Assembly (NCBI GenBank): GCA_022770365.1 | Contig: JALEHU010000008.1 | Span: 1-62,464 of the forward strand | Length of the DNA stretch: 62,464 bases | Origin: Blautia sp. | GTDB lineage: Bacteria > Bacillota > Clostridia > Lachnospirales > Lachnospiraceae | Direction of reading: 5' to 3' | In this document: piece by piece, positions 24,304 through 33,558 of the stretch | Numbering within the stretch: the stretch's first letter is position 1 | How the letters are laid out: each line of letters opens with the position of its first letter | Position numbers and translations under genes: made by a program | Notes under the pieces: generated by a model | Told to the model about the DNA's origin: nothing | Database searches by the model: none | Seen by the model: the letters and a program-made list of their open reading frames with translations, nothing else

Positions 24304-25317
24304 ATGGCTGCAACGATGAAAGACATTGCCAAACGTACCGGTCTTGGACTGGCTACTATTTCTTCTTATTTCAATGGTGGAAATGTAAGAGAAAAGAACC
24401 GCATAAAAATCGAAGAAGCTATCGAAGAACTTCACTACGAGGTCAACGAGGTGGCCAGAGGACTGAAGACAAATGCGACCAAGACGATCGGTGTTGTGAT
24501 TCCTGAATTGAATAATGTGTTCTGTTCGGAAATCATCGCAGGAATGGAAGATATTCTGCGAAGCCACGGATATGCCACGATCATTTGTGACTGCCGGACT
24601 GACAGAATACTGGAAAAAGAAGCGGTAGATTTTCTCACCCGCAAACGTGTAGATGGAATTGTAAATATGCCTGTGGATATTACAGGAAGCCATCTGACGG
24701 AATTTTGGGGAAAAGGAAAACCGGTAGTGCTGATCGACCGTAAAATTCAGGGCCTGGAGTGTGACAGTGTTCTTGTGGACAATCAGAATGCCGCTCATGA
24801 TGCAGTAGAATATCTTTTACAGAACGGACACAGGAACATTGGAATCGTGTGCGGACCGAGAGATGTCTTTACTGCACGGGAACGTATGAAAGGGTATTAT
24901 AAAGCTCATGAAGAAGCAGGGATTCCGGTGAGAGAATCACTGATCTATCATGGAGATTATACAATTCAGAGCGGAGTTCGGGCACTGGAAACACTTGTCG
25001 ACCGAAACAAAGATATGACTGCTGTTTTTGTTACAAATTATGAAATGACTATGGGTGCTGTGATCGGACTGAATGAGCTGGGAATTTCCATTCCCGGACA
25101 AATGTCTGTTATTGGTTTTGACAATCTGCAGTTTGCACGGGCATGCAGTCCGAAACTGACCATTGTTTCACAGCCTACGCAGGAAATCGGGAGAGAAGTG
25201 GCAAGGATTATTCTGGAACATCTGGAAGGCGGAGAAACAGCGACAACCACCGAGAAACTGCAGACAGAAATGATCATGGGCAAGTCCGTGGTAAAGTGTG
25301 GAGGAACATATGAATAA
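24304..25317 (+). CDS. LacI-family transcription repressor
   Basis: The 337-residue protein has an N-terminal LacI helix-turn-helix (MKDIAKRTGLGLATISSYF) and hinge, then a periplasmic-binding-type effector domain from about residue 60 (KTIGVVIPELNNVFCSEI) to the end. It is the second gene of the operon, 10 bases after the aldolase, and its stop codon overlaps the kinase start by eight bases. The palindrome at 23289-23308 is its probable operator. The ligand is unknown but is expected to be the sugar or polyol handled by the operon. Confidence 0.92.
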   Translation: MAATMKDIAKRTGLGLATISSYFNGGNVREKNRIKIEEAIEELHYEVNEVARGLKTNATKTIGVVIPELNNVFCSEIIAGMEDILRSHGYATIICDCRTDRILEKEAVDFLTRKRVDGIVNMPVDITGSHLTEFWGKGKPVVLIDRKIQGLECDSVLVDNQNAAHDAVEYLLQNGHRNIGIVCGPRDVFTARERMKGYYKAHEEAGIPVRESLIYHGDYTIQSGVRALETLVDRNKDMTAVFVTNYEMTMGAVIGLNELGISIPGQMSVIGFDNLQFARACSPKLTIVSQPTQEIGREVARIILEHLEGGETATTTEKLQTEMIMGKSVVKCGGTYE

Positions 25318-26821
25318 ACCATATTTATTAGGAATTGATATCGGTACCAGCGCCTGCAAAGTGGCAGTATTTGACCGGGAAGGTCATGTGGTGGCTGCTG
25401 CGTCAGGAGATTATCCTGTGTATTATCCGGAAGAAGGATGGGCAGAGCAGAATCCGGAGGAATGGTGGACTGCAGTCTGCCATGCCATTCATAAGGTTCT
25501 GGAAAGCGGTCAGATTTCCCCGGAGATGATCGCGGGAGTGGGAATTGACGGACAGAGCTGGTCTGCGATCGCAATTGATAAAGACGGGCAGGTACTGACG
25601 AATACACCGATCTGGATGGATACCAGAGCACAGTCCATTTGTGACCGCCTGAACAGTGAGATAGGCGCAGATGAAATTTTTGCATTGGCGGGAAATTCCC
25701 TTCAGCCATCTTATACCACTGCAAAAATTCTCTGGTATCAGGAAAATCTGCCGGATATTTATATAAAAATTGATAAGATACTCCAGTCTAACAGCTATAT
25801 TGCTTATAAACTGACAGGGGCTGTGACACAGGATGTATCTCAGGGCTATGGACTTCACTGCTTTGATATGAGAAACGGAAGCTGGAACGAAGAGATGTGC
25901 ACAAAGCTTGGAATTCCCATGGAATTTCTTCCGGATATCGTTTCATGCGATCATGTAGTAGGAACTGTTACGGAAAAAGCTGCCTGGGAATGCGGTCTTG
26001 CAGAAGGAACTCCTGTAGTTGCCGGAGGCCTGGATGCTGCCTGCGGTACTCTGGGAGCCGGCGTGATCCATCCGGGAGAAACTCAGGAACAGGGTGGTCA
26101 GGCCGGAGGAATGAGTATCTGTATGGATACCTACAAAGCAGATCCGAGACTGATTCTGGGATTTCATGTTGTCCCCGGACAGTGGCTGCTCCAGGGCGGC
26201 ACTACCGGAGGCGGCGGTGTCATGCGGTGGTTCGAACGGGAATTTGCCGACTATGAGCGGGAAATGCAGAAGCAAAACGGCAAATCATCTCTGGTTCAGC
26301 TGAACGAGATCGCAAATGAGGCTGCTCCGGGAAGTGATGGAGTTGTTTTCCTTCCCTATATGGCCGGAGAACGCTCCCCGATCTGGAATCCGGATGCAAA
26401 AGGGGTCTTTTACGGACTTGATTTTTCCAAAACAAAAGGACATATGGTCAGAGCATGTATGGAGGGTGTGGCTTTTTCTCTGAGACACAATCTGGAAGTG
26501 GCTGAGGAAGCAGGTGCAGATGCCCAGGTTCTTCGCGCAATGGGAGGCTCTGCGAATTCCCTTTTATGGACACAGATTAAATCAGATATTACAGGCAAGC
26601 CCATTCTGGTACCGTCGTCAGATACAGCGACAACTCTGGGAGCGGCAATTCTGGCAGGTGTTGGTGTGGGATTCTACAAAGACTACGAGGAAGCAGTTTC
26701 GCTTACTGTCAAAACAACCAGAGAACATCAGCCGAATCCTGAAAATAAAGCGGTGTATGACCGGAATTACCAGACATACCTGAAATTGTATGATTCACTG
26801 AAGAATCTGATGAAGAAGTAA
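25310..26821 (+). CDS. FGGY-family carbohydrate kinase (xylulokinase-like)
   Basis: A 503-residue ATP-dependent sugar kinase. FGGY_N begins LLGIDIGTSACKVAVF, the substrate region includes GVGIDGQSWSAIAID and WMDTRAQS, and FGGY_C carries GGTTGGGGVMRWFE and FLPYMAGERSPIWNPDA. The sequence is xylulokinase-like, but neighbours encode hexose-bisphosphate enzymes, so a ketohexose may be the real substrate. The ATG at 25310 overlaps the lacI end and has GGAGGAAC upstream. A small stem-loop (GAAAAGC/GCTTTTC, 26841-26858) separates it from the next gene. Confidence 0.88.
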   Translation: MNKPYLLGIDIGTSACKVAVFDREGHVVAAASGDYPVYYPEEGWAEQNPEEWWTAVCHAIHKVLESGQISPEMIAGVGIDGQSWSAIAIDKDGQVLTNTPIWMDTRAQSICDRLNSEIGADEIFALAGNSLQPSYTTAKILWYQENLPDIYIKIDKILQSNSYIAYKLTGAVTQDVSQGYGLHCFDMRNGSWNEEMCTKLGIPMEFLPDIVSCDHVVGTVTEKAAWECGLAEGTPVVAGGLDAACGTLGAGVIHPGETQEQGGQAGGMSICMDTYKADPRLILGFHVVPGQWLLQGGTTGGGGVMRWFEREFADYEREMQKQNGKSSLVQLNEIANEAAPGSDGVVFLPYMAGERSPIWNPDAKGVFYGLDFSKTKGHMVRACMEGVAFSLRHNLEVAEEAGADAQVLRAMGGSANSLLWTQIKSDITGKPILVPSSDTATTLGAAILAGVGVGFYKDYEEAVSLTVKTTREHQPNPENKAVYDRNYQTYLKLYDSLKNLMKK

Positions 26822-26874
26822 ATAAAGTTAAAAAGTGACAGAAAAGCACATGCTTTTCAAAAAGGAGGATCAAA

Positions 26875-27924
26875 ATGAAAGCAGCAGTTGTTGTAGCAAA
26901 TGAGGATGTCCGTTATCTGGATGTGGAAGAACCTCAGGTGAAACCAGGATATGTGAAGGTGAAAGTAAAAGCATCCGGAATCTGCGGTTCTGATATCCCG
27001 CGTGTATTGCATAACGGTGTACATTTTTATCCCATCGTACTGGGACATGAATTTTCCGGAGATGTGGTAGAGGTTGGAGAAGGTGTTACGAAGACAAAAG
27101 TCGGAGATCGTGTTTCCGGTGCTCCTCTGCTTCCGTGCATGAAATGTGACGATTGTCAGAACGGAAACTTTTCTCTGTGCAAGCACTACAGTTTCATTGG
27201 TTCCAGAGAACAGGGCAGCAATGCAGATTATGTAGTACTTCCTGAAAAAAATGTAGTACCTTTTGATGCATCGATTCCTTATGAACAGGGTGCAATGTTT
27301 GAGCCGTCTACCGTTGCCCTTCACGGATTACTGCAGAATGATTATCAGGGAGGACAGTATGTTGCCATCCTTGGCGGCGGTACCATCGGTATGTTCACAA
27401 TGCAGTGGGCTAAGATTTTCGGCTCCAGAAAAGTGGTCGTTTTTGATATCAGCGAGGAACGTCTTGCTCTGGCAAAGCGTCTGGGTGCAGATGAAGTGAT
27501 CAACACGACAAAAGAAGATTTTATGAAGACTGCAATGGAGCTCACCGGCGGAAAAGGATACGGATATGTATTTGAAACGGCAGGACAGGTGCCGACCATG
27601 CATATGGCATTTGAACTTGCCGGAAATAAAGCACATGTATGCTTTATCGGAACTCCTCATGTAGATCTTTCCTTTACACCAAAGCAGTGGGAGAATATGA
27701 ACCGCAAAGAATTCAAACTGACCGGTTCCTGGATGTCCTACAGTGCTCCGTTCCCGGGCAAAGAATGGGAACTGACTGCACATTATTTCGCAACAGGTCA
27801 GCTGAAATTTGACCCGAGCCTGATCTATAAAAAAATGCCGATGAGCCAGGCTCAGGAGGCATTCCAGCTGTTTAAGACACCTGGACTTGTCAAGGGCAAG
27901 ATTCTGCTTGTGAACGAAGATTAG
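26875..27924 (+). CDS. Zinc-dependent polyol dehydrogenase (galactitol-1-phosphate/sorbitol type)
   Basis: A medium-chain zinc alcohol dehydrogenase of 349 residues. The catalytic zinc site is formed by CGSD (about residue 38) and GHEFSG (about 60); the structural zinc cysteines are in CMKCDDCQNGNFSLC (about 87-101). The Rossmann motif AILGGGTIG lies near 165. The nearest recognisable group is GatD-like polyol 5-dehydrogenases. It would oxidise a polyol or polyol phosphate to a ketose with NAD+. It lies between the FGGY and PfkB kinases, supporting a polyol-to-ketose step in the operon. Confidence 0.87.
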   Translation: MKAAVVVANEDVRYLDVEEPQVKPGYVKVKVKASGICGSDIPRVLHNGVHFYPIVLGHEFSGDVVEVGEGVTKTKVGDRVSGAPLLPCMKCDDCQNGNFSLCKHYSFIGSREQGSNADYVVLPEKNVVPFDASIPYEQGAMFEPSTVALHGLLQNDYQGGQYVAILGGGTIGMFTMQWAKIFGSRKVVVFDISEERLALAKRLGADEVINTTKEDFMKTAMELTGGKGYGYVFETAGQVPTMHMAFELAGNKAHVCFIGTPHVDLSFTPKQWENMNRKEFKLTGSWMSYSAPFPGKEWELTAHYFATGQLKFDPSLIYKKMPMSQAQEAFQLFKTPGLVKGKILLVNED

Positions 27925-27938
27925 GAGAAGGTTGGAAA

Positions 27939-28871
27939 ATGATACTGACAGTAACTTTAAATGCAGCAATTGATAAGCGCTATGTGGTGGAAGGGTATAA
28001 AGTCGGTGAAGTGAACCGCGTTAAAGAATGTGCCTATGTACCGGGCGGAAAGGGACTGAATGTTTCCAAACCTGCGGCAATTTACGGTGCGGAAGTAGTT
28101 GCTACCGGATTTGTGGGCGGTCATGCAGGCAATTATATAGAAGAAAAACTTCTGCCTTTTCACATAAAAAGTGATTTCTATCATGTAGAAGCAGAAAGCC
28201 GTTCCTGTATCAATATCTGGGATGAAGTGAATCATGTGCAGACAGAGTTTCTGGAGCCGGGATTTACGCTGACCCAGGAGGACTTTGACGGTTTTACAGA
28301 GAAGTTCAAAGAGCTTGTGCAGAAAGCAGACGTGGTGGCTATGTCCGGAAGCGTGCCGAAAGGTCTGGACGGAACTGCCTATCAGAAACTGGTGAAAATT
28401 GTAAAGGAAGCAGGAAAACCTGTTATTCTGGATACCAGCGGCAGACTTCTGGAGATGGGAATCGAAGCCTGCCCGACCATGATCAAGCCGAATATTGATG
28501 AGATTCGCATGCTGACCGGAAAGCCCTGCGATAGTTTTGAAGAGATTATTGAGGCTGCAAAAGTAATCCATGGAAAAGGAATAGAGATCGTGGCGGTTTC
28601 TCTTGGGGGAGACGGTTCCATCGTGGTATGTGACGAAGGTATTTTTCAGGCAAAGGTTCCGAAAATCGATGCAGTGAACACCGTAGGCTGCGGTGACTCC
28701 ATGATCGCCGGATTTGCCCTGGGAATCAGTGAAAAACTGCCGATGGAAGAAATCCTGCGCAAAGCCAGTGCAATTTCAGCTGCGGCAGCCATGAGAGAAG
28801 AAACCGGATTTTTTGTAAAGGAAGATATGGAAGAAATTCTGCCGAAAGTGCAGATTATGAAACATAATTAA
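27939..28871 (+). CDS. PfkB-family 1-phosphofructokinase/tagatose-6-phosphate kinase
   Basis: A 310-residue PfkB sugar kinase starting MILTVTLNAAIDKRY, with the substrate motif GGKGLNVSKPA near residue 37 and the catalytic motif NTVGCGDSMIAG near 247, whose Asp is the base. This subfamily (FruK/LacC) adds the second phosphate to fructose-1-phosphate or tagatose-6-phosphate. It follows the dehydrogenase by 14 bases and would make the bisphosphate substrate of the aldolase encoded at the head of the operon. Confidence 0.9.
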   Translation: MILTVTLNAAIDKRYVVEGYKVGEVNRVKECAYVPGGKGLNVSKPAAIYGAEVVATGFVGGHAGNYIEEKLLPFHIKSDFYHVEAESRSCINIWDEVNHVQTEFLEPGFTLTQEDFDGFTEKFKELVQKADVVAMSGSVPKGLDGTAYQKLVKIVKEAGKPVILDTSGRLLEMGIEACPTMIKPNIDEIRMLTGKPCDSFEEIIEAAKVIHGKGIEIVAVSLGGDGSIVVCDEGIFQAKVPKIDAVNTVGCGDSMIAGFALGISEKLPMEEILRKASAISAAAAMREETGFFVKEDMEEILPKVQIMKHN

Positions 28872-28885
28872 GGAGGAATTGAACT

Positions 28886-29896
28886 ATGACATTTATTGAT
28901 CCGTCTACAGTACCACAGAGAACCCTGTATACAGGCGTAAAAATGCCGGCAGTGGGAATGGGAACCTTTGGAAGTGACCACGCAGATCCGGATGCAGTAT
29001 CCGCATCCGTTGCAGGTGCCATCCGCGTAGGATACCGTTCTTTTGACTGTGCTGCCTGCTATGGAAATGAGGACCAGATCGGTAAGGTATTCCAGGATGC
29101 TTTTGAAGAAGGTGTTGTAAAAAGAGAAGAACTATTTATTGCGTCCAAGGTATGGAACGACATGCACGGAGACGGAGATGTTCTCCTGGCATGTGCCAAA
29201 ACACTGAAAGATCTGAAACTGGATTATCTGGATATGTACTATGTACACTGGCCATTCCCGAACTATCATGCACCGCATTGTGATGTGGATTCCCGTAATC
29301 CGGATTCCAAACCGTTTACGGTAGAGCGCTTTATGAAGACCTGGAGACAGATGGAACGTCTGGTGGATATGGGCCTGACAAAACACATCGGTATGTCCAA
29401 TATGACCATCCCGAAACTGGAAGCAGTGCTTCCACTTTGCAGAATCCAGCCTGCAGCGATTGAAATGGAGCTTCATCCATGCTTCCAGCAGCCGGAGCTG
29501 TTTGATTACTGCCGCGCACACAATATCGAAGTGGTAGGCTTCTGCCCGATCGGTTCTCCGGAACGTCCGGAACGTGACAAGATGCCGGAGGATATCGCTG
29601 ATATCGAACTTCCGGAACTGAAGAAAATTGCCGAGGCACATGGAATCCATCCGGCGGTTGTCTGCATTAAATGGGCAGTTCAGAGAGGCCAGACACCAAT
29701 TCCGTTCTCTCTGAAGGAGAAGAATTACACCAAGAACCTGCAGTGCGTGACGGAAGATCCGCTGACTGACGAGGAGATGGAGATCATTAAATCTCTGGAT
29801 AAAAATAACCGTCTGATCAAAGGCCATGTATTCCTCTGGGAAGGAGCCAAAGACTGGCATGACCTGTGGGATGAAGATGGAGTGATCGTGAAATAA
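28886..29896 (+). CDS. Aldo/keto reductase
   Basis: A 336-residue NAD(P)H-dependent reductase of the TIM-barrel aldo/keto reductase family. The catalytic tetrad is visible: Asp in SFDCAA, Tyr in CYGNED, Lys in ASKVWND and His in YVHWPF. The cofactor-binding segment near the C terminus is PFSLKEKNYTKN. It is the last gene of the operon, 14 bases after the PfkB gene, and ends at a strong terminator. It could reduce an aldose to the polyol used by the dehydrogenase, or detoxify an aldehyde; sequence does not decide. Confidence 0.88.
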   Translation: MTFIDPSTVPQRTLYTGVKMPAVGMGTFGSDHADPDAVSASVAGAIRVGYRSFDCAACYGNEDQIGKVFQDAFEEGVVKREELFIASKVWNDMHGDGDVLLACAKTLKDLKLDYLDMYYVHWPFPNYHAPHCDVDSRNPDSKPFTVERFMKTWRQMERLVDMGLTKHIGMSNMTIPKLEAVLPLCRIQPAAIEMELHPCFQQPELFDYCRAHNIEVVGFCPIGSPERPERDKMPEDIADIELPELKKIAEAHGIHPAVVCIKWAVQRGQTPIPFSLKEKNYTKNLQCVTEDPLTDEEMEIIKSLDKNNRLIKGHVFLWEGAKDWHDLWDEDGVIVK

Positions 29897-29962
29897 AACG
29901 ACCGTACATCCCTGTGTCTGCGCAGGAAGAAATCAGTATCAGGATAAGATATACATAAAAAG

Positions 29963-30003
29963 CAGCTCCGAAAGACCGTACAATGTCTGCCGGAGCTGTT
30001 TTT
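29963..30003 (+). terminator. Terminator after the aldo/keto reductase
   Basis: CAGCTCCG and CGGAGCTG form the outer stem, with AGAC/GTCT pairing inside the loop, followed by five T residues. Confidence 0.88.
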
Positions 30004-30034
30004 CTTATATTATAACTCCGCAAAACGACAAATA

Positions 30035-30063
30035 TTGTAAAATCCACGGAAACATGATAACAT
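30035..30063 (+). promoter_or_regulatory. Candidate promoter of the first YesN/YesM system
   Basis: TTGTAA (30035-30040), 17 bases, TAACAT (30058-30063). Each box matches consensus at four of six bases. It lies between the upstream terminator and the response regulator gene. Confidence 0.4.
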
Positions 30064-30142
30064 TAAGAAATAGATGCCGTGTCTCTGACAATTTTGGAAA
30101 GAGGACGGATATTAAGAAAACGAACGGAGAAGGCAGAATTTT

Positions 30143-31762
30143 ATGTATCGTATATTACTTGTTGACGATGAAATCCTGGTGCGTGATGCCATCAGGGAGA
30201 ATATTGACTGGGCAGGTATTGACTGTGAACTGGTGGGAAATTGCCAGAACGGGCAGGAAGCTGCTGAATTTGTGAAACAGCATCCGGTAGATATCGTACT
30301 TACAGATATCTGCATGCCGTATATGGACGGTATGGAACTGAGTCATTTCCTGCATGATAATTATCCGGATATTGTGATTGTGATCTTCAGCGGCTTCGGA
30401 GAATTCGAATATGCCAAAAAGGCGATTCAGTATAATGTCAGTGAATATCTGCTGAAACCGATCACGGCCATGGAACTGACCGCAGTCATCAATCGGATGA
30501 AAGAAAAAGTGGACCAGCGTCAGAAAGAAAAGCGCAAGATGGAGAAACTTACCAAAGTATCTGAGAATTACCGCAAGAATGCCCAGATCATTCGCTCAAA
30601 AGCAATCGAAGCGCTGGTGAGCTGTTCACAGAATGTGAATGAGAGTCTGGCTCAGCTGAAAGGTATGGGAATCGAACTTGGTGCGTCCAATTACAGAGTG
30701 GCGGTTTTTGACATTGACCTCTATTCTGATATGTACAAGGTTGATGTGGAAAAACGGCAGGAAAGTGCTTTGATGGCGTTTGTCCTTTATAATATCAGCA
30801 ATGAGATCGTGGAACGGGAATCGGCGGGAATTGCATATCAGGAAGGCGGCAACCGTGTATGCATCCTGTTCCAGGGTACCCGTACCCGTGATTTTTCCAA
30901 TAAAATCAGAAGTATCTGCCGGGAAATCCAGCAGAAAGTGAAAGAAGTAATCGGAATTGATGTTTCCATGGGAATCGGCACATGGGTGCGAAACCTGGAG
31001 GATCTGATTCTTTCCCATGATATGGCTGCGAAAGCTATTCAGTATCGTTATCTGCTTGGAGGGAGCCTTCTGCTGGATATGGAAGAGAAGAAGCCAAATG
31101 GAGAAATTTCCCTTTATGATACGCTGGAACAGCTTACCGACAGCCTGAAAACCGGCAAAAAAGAAACCATGGTACTGTGTCTGTCCCGTATGGAACAGGA
31201 GATCAAGGGAGCTCTTGTGGAAAAAAGCCGTGCATGCATGTATCTCCAGCAGATGGTGCGTGCTATTGGAAGTGCCAGCGATTCTGTCCAGGCAGACAGG
31301 GAAGAACCCCTCAGAGGGCGTGAAGCTCTGCTGCGAAATGTGACAGAGCAGAGTACTTTTCAGCAGGCCATCGGTCTGGTAAAAGAGTACGCACAAGAGG
31401 TATTTGAGAATCTGTCCAGCATGAACAGCTCCAGCGGACAGCGTCAGGCATATCTGGCTTTGGATTACATACAGAATAATTATATGGATCCCAATCTGAG
31501 CCTGAACAGCATCTGTTCTTATTTAAGCATCAGTACAAGTTATTTCAGTACAATTTTTAAAGAAGTAACAGGAGAAACTTTTATGGAGGTGCTGATCCGC
31601 ACACGAATGGATAAAGCCCGTGAACTTCTGGAAAATACAACCCTCAAAAACTATGAGATTGCAGAAAAAGTAGGCTTTTCCGATCCCCACTATTTCGGGA
31701 TCTCTTTTAAAAAGATTACAGGAAAAACTCCTACCGAGTATGCCAGGGAGTATCGTAAATGA
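30143..31762 (+). CDS. YesN-type response regulator with AraC output domain
   Basis: The 539-residue regulator has an N-terminal receiver domain (1-120; acidic VDDE, phospho-acceptor Asp55 in LTDICMP, and the conserved Lys in LLKPI), a long middle region (about 140-430) and a C-terminal AraC DNA-binding pair of helix-turn-helices (about 440-539, with SYFSTIFKEVTGETFMEVL and YFGISFKKITGKTPTEY). Its stop overlaps the ATG of the histidine kinase gene (ATGA). The downstream Rbs-type importer is the probable target. Confidence 0.93.
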   Translation: MYRILLVDDEILVRDAIRENIDWAGIDCELVGNCQNGQEAAEFVKQHPVDIVLTDICMPYMDGMELSHFLHDNYPDIVIVIFSGFGEFEYAKKAIQYNVSEYLLKPITAMELTAVINRMKEKVDQRQKEKRKMEKLTKVSENYRKNAQIIRSKAIEALVSCSQNVNESLAQLKGMGIELGASNYRVAVFDIDLYSDMYKVDVEKRQESALMAFVLYNISNEIVERESAGIAYQEGGNRVCILFQGTRTRDFSNKIRSICREIQQKVKEVIGIDVSMGIGTWVRNLEDLILSHDMAAKAIQYRYLLGGSLLLDMEEKKPNGEISLYDTLEQLTDSLKTGKKETMVLCLSRMEQEIKGALVEKSRACMYLQQMVRAIGSASDSVQADREEPLRGREALLRNVTEQSTFQQAIGLVKEYAQEVFENLSSMNSSSGQRQAYLALDYIQNNYMDPNLSLNSICSYLSISTSYFSTIFKEVTGETFMEVLIRTRMDKARELLENTTLKNYEIAEKVGFSDPHYFGISFKKITGKTPTEYAREYRK

Positions 31763-33558
31763 CGAAAGAAAAAGAATACGGCCGCATTCTCGGGAAATTC
31801 AGGAGTATTCAGAGCGCCATATTTATGGCGATATCTGTTCTCGTGCTCTGTGCAGTCATCATCGTGACCGCGGTTTCCATGAGATATACACGTTCTTCTA
31901 TTTTTGAAAATTCGGTAGTATATACAAGAACCATTATTCATCAAATGACACAGAATATCGATTCTTATATTAACTATATGGATAATATTGCATCCATGAT
32001 CGCAGAAAGTGAGGATGTACAGTATTATCTTTTTTCACAGAATGAAAGTTCCGAATACAGGAAGCGCCTTCTGAGTCAGTATTCCACGGTACTGAACAGC
32101 CGTGAGGATATCCGGAATCTGGGAATCCTCTGCGAGGGCGGCAGTTACCTTTTTAATGAGGGTATACAGGTGAAGAATCCTTATCTTGATCTTGAAGGAC
32201 AGGAATGGTATCAGAATGCAATGGCAAGTGAGGAAGAATCCAGTCTGACTTCCTCTCATGTACAGCATGTTATTCAGGGGGAACGTCCCTGGGTAATTAC
32301 TCTGAGCCGCAGAATACCCAATAACCTCAATGACAGCAGCAGCGGGGACGGTGTTTTCTTTATTGATCTGAACTACAGCGCCATCAGTGAATTGTGTGAT
32401 GAGAACAGCATTGGGGAAAAAGGGTATGTTTTCATCCTGGATGAGAATGGCAGCGTTGTCTATCATCCCCAGCAGCAGCAGCTCTATAATGAACTTCAGA
32501 CAGAAAATATCGATATCGTCATGAATGCGGAATCTGATACAGTCATTACCAGCAACAGTGATGCCGGGAAGCTTTACACAATGGCCAGATCCGAAAAGAC
32601 AGGGTGGACAATAGTGGGCTGCATGAATGTGGGAGAACTTCTTAAAAACAGCCGCCAGGCACAGAGTGTTTATATCCTGATGGCAGCAGTTCTGGTAGTG
32701 ATCGCTCTTCTGCTGTCCAGCCTGATCTCACGGAATATCACACTTCCCATTCAGCGTCTGCGTGATTCCATGGCAAAAGTGCAGGAAGGAGATTTTGAAA
32801 CGGCTGACGTGGAGGTAGTATCCGGAAATGAGATCGGAAGTCTGACAACATCCTTTAATGTCATGACGCACCGGATACAGGAGCTGATGGAACAGAATAT
32901 TTACGAGCAGAAAGAAAAACGAAAAAGTGAGCTGAAAGCCCTGCAGTCCCAGATCAATCCGCATTTTCTCTATAATACGCTGGATTCCATTATCTGGATG
33001 GCGGAGGGCAAAAAGAATGAAGAAGTAGTGCTGATGACAGCATCTCTTGCACGCCTTCTCCGTCAGAGCATCAGCAATGAGGATGAACTTGTTCCCATAG
33101 GACAGGAAGTGGAATATGCCAGAAGCTATCTTACCATCCAGAAAATGCGCTATAAAGATAAACTGGAATTTCAGATTGATGTTGCACCGGAAATCAGCAA
33201 TATCATGATCATTAAGCTGGTGCTGCAGCCGATTATCGAAAATGCCATTTACCACGGTCTGAAGTATAAAGAAAGCATTGGCCTTCTGATCGTTCACGGT
33301 TATGCACAGGATAATCATGCTGTACTGGAGATCATAGATAATGGAATAGGTATGGATGAGGAAACGCTGGAACATATATTTGAAAAGCACAAAGTGAATT
33401 ATCACTCCAATGGAGTCGGCGTTTACAATGTTCAGAAACGACTGCAGCTGTATTATGGAAGCGACTATGGAATTACCTATAAAAGCCGTGTAGGAGAAGG
33501 AACCATGGCGACGATTACCATACCTATGAATCAGGAGGATGCCCATGAAACAATCTAA
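31759..33558 (+). CDS. YesM-type sensor histidine kinase
   Basis: A 599-residue membrane kinase: helix 1 (about 18-40), extracellular Cache-like sensor (41-300), helix 2 (about 302-322), HAMP domain with SLTTSFNVM, His_kinase domain with the phospho-acceptor in QSQINPHFLYNTLDS (about residue 400), and HATPase with ENAIYHGLK and DNGIGMDEE. Such LytS/YesM-family kinases pair with AraC-output regulators to control carbohydrate uptake. Its 3' end overlaps the next gene, a sugar-binding-type protein, by 14 bases, so all three are one translational unit. Confidence 0.93.
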   Translation: MTKEKEYGRILGKFRSIQSAIFMAISVLVLCAVIIVTAVSMRYTRSSIFENSVVYTRTIIHQMTQNIDSYINYMDNIASMIAESEDVQYYLFSQNESSEYRKRLLSQYSTVLNSREDIRNLGILCEGGSYLFNEGIQVKNPYLDLEGQEWYQNAMASEEESSLTSSHVQHVIQGERPWVITLSRRIPNNLNDSSSGDGVFFIDLNYSAISELCDENSIGEKGYVFILDENGSVVYHPQQQQLYNELQTENIDIVMNAESDTVITSNSDAGKLYTMARSEKTGWTIVGCMNVGELLKNSRQAQSVYILMAAVLVVIALLLSSLISRNITLPIQRLRDSMAKVQEGDFETADVEVVSGNEIGSLTTSFNVMTHRIQELMEQNIYEQKEKRKSELKALQSQINPHFLYNTLDSIIWMAEGKKNEEVVLMTASLARLLRQSISNEDELVPIGQEVEYARSYLTIQKMRYKDKLEFQIDVAPEISNIMIIKLVLQPIIENAIYHGLKYKESIGLLIVHGYAQDNHAVLEIIDNGIGMDEETLEHIFEKHKVNYHSNGVGVYNVQKRLQLYYGSDYGITYKSRVGEGTMATITIPMNQEDAHETI

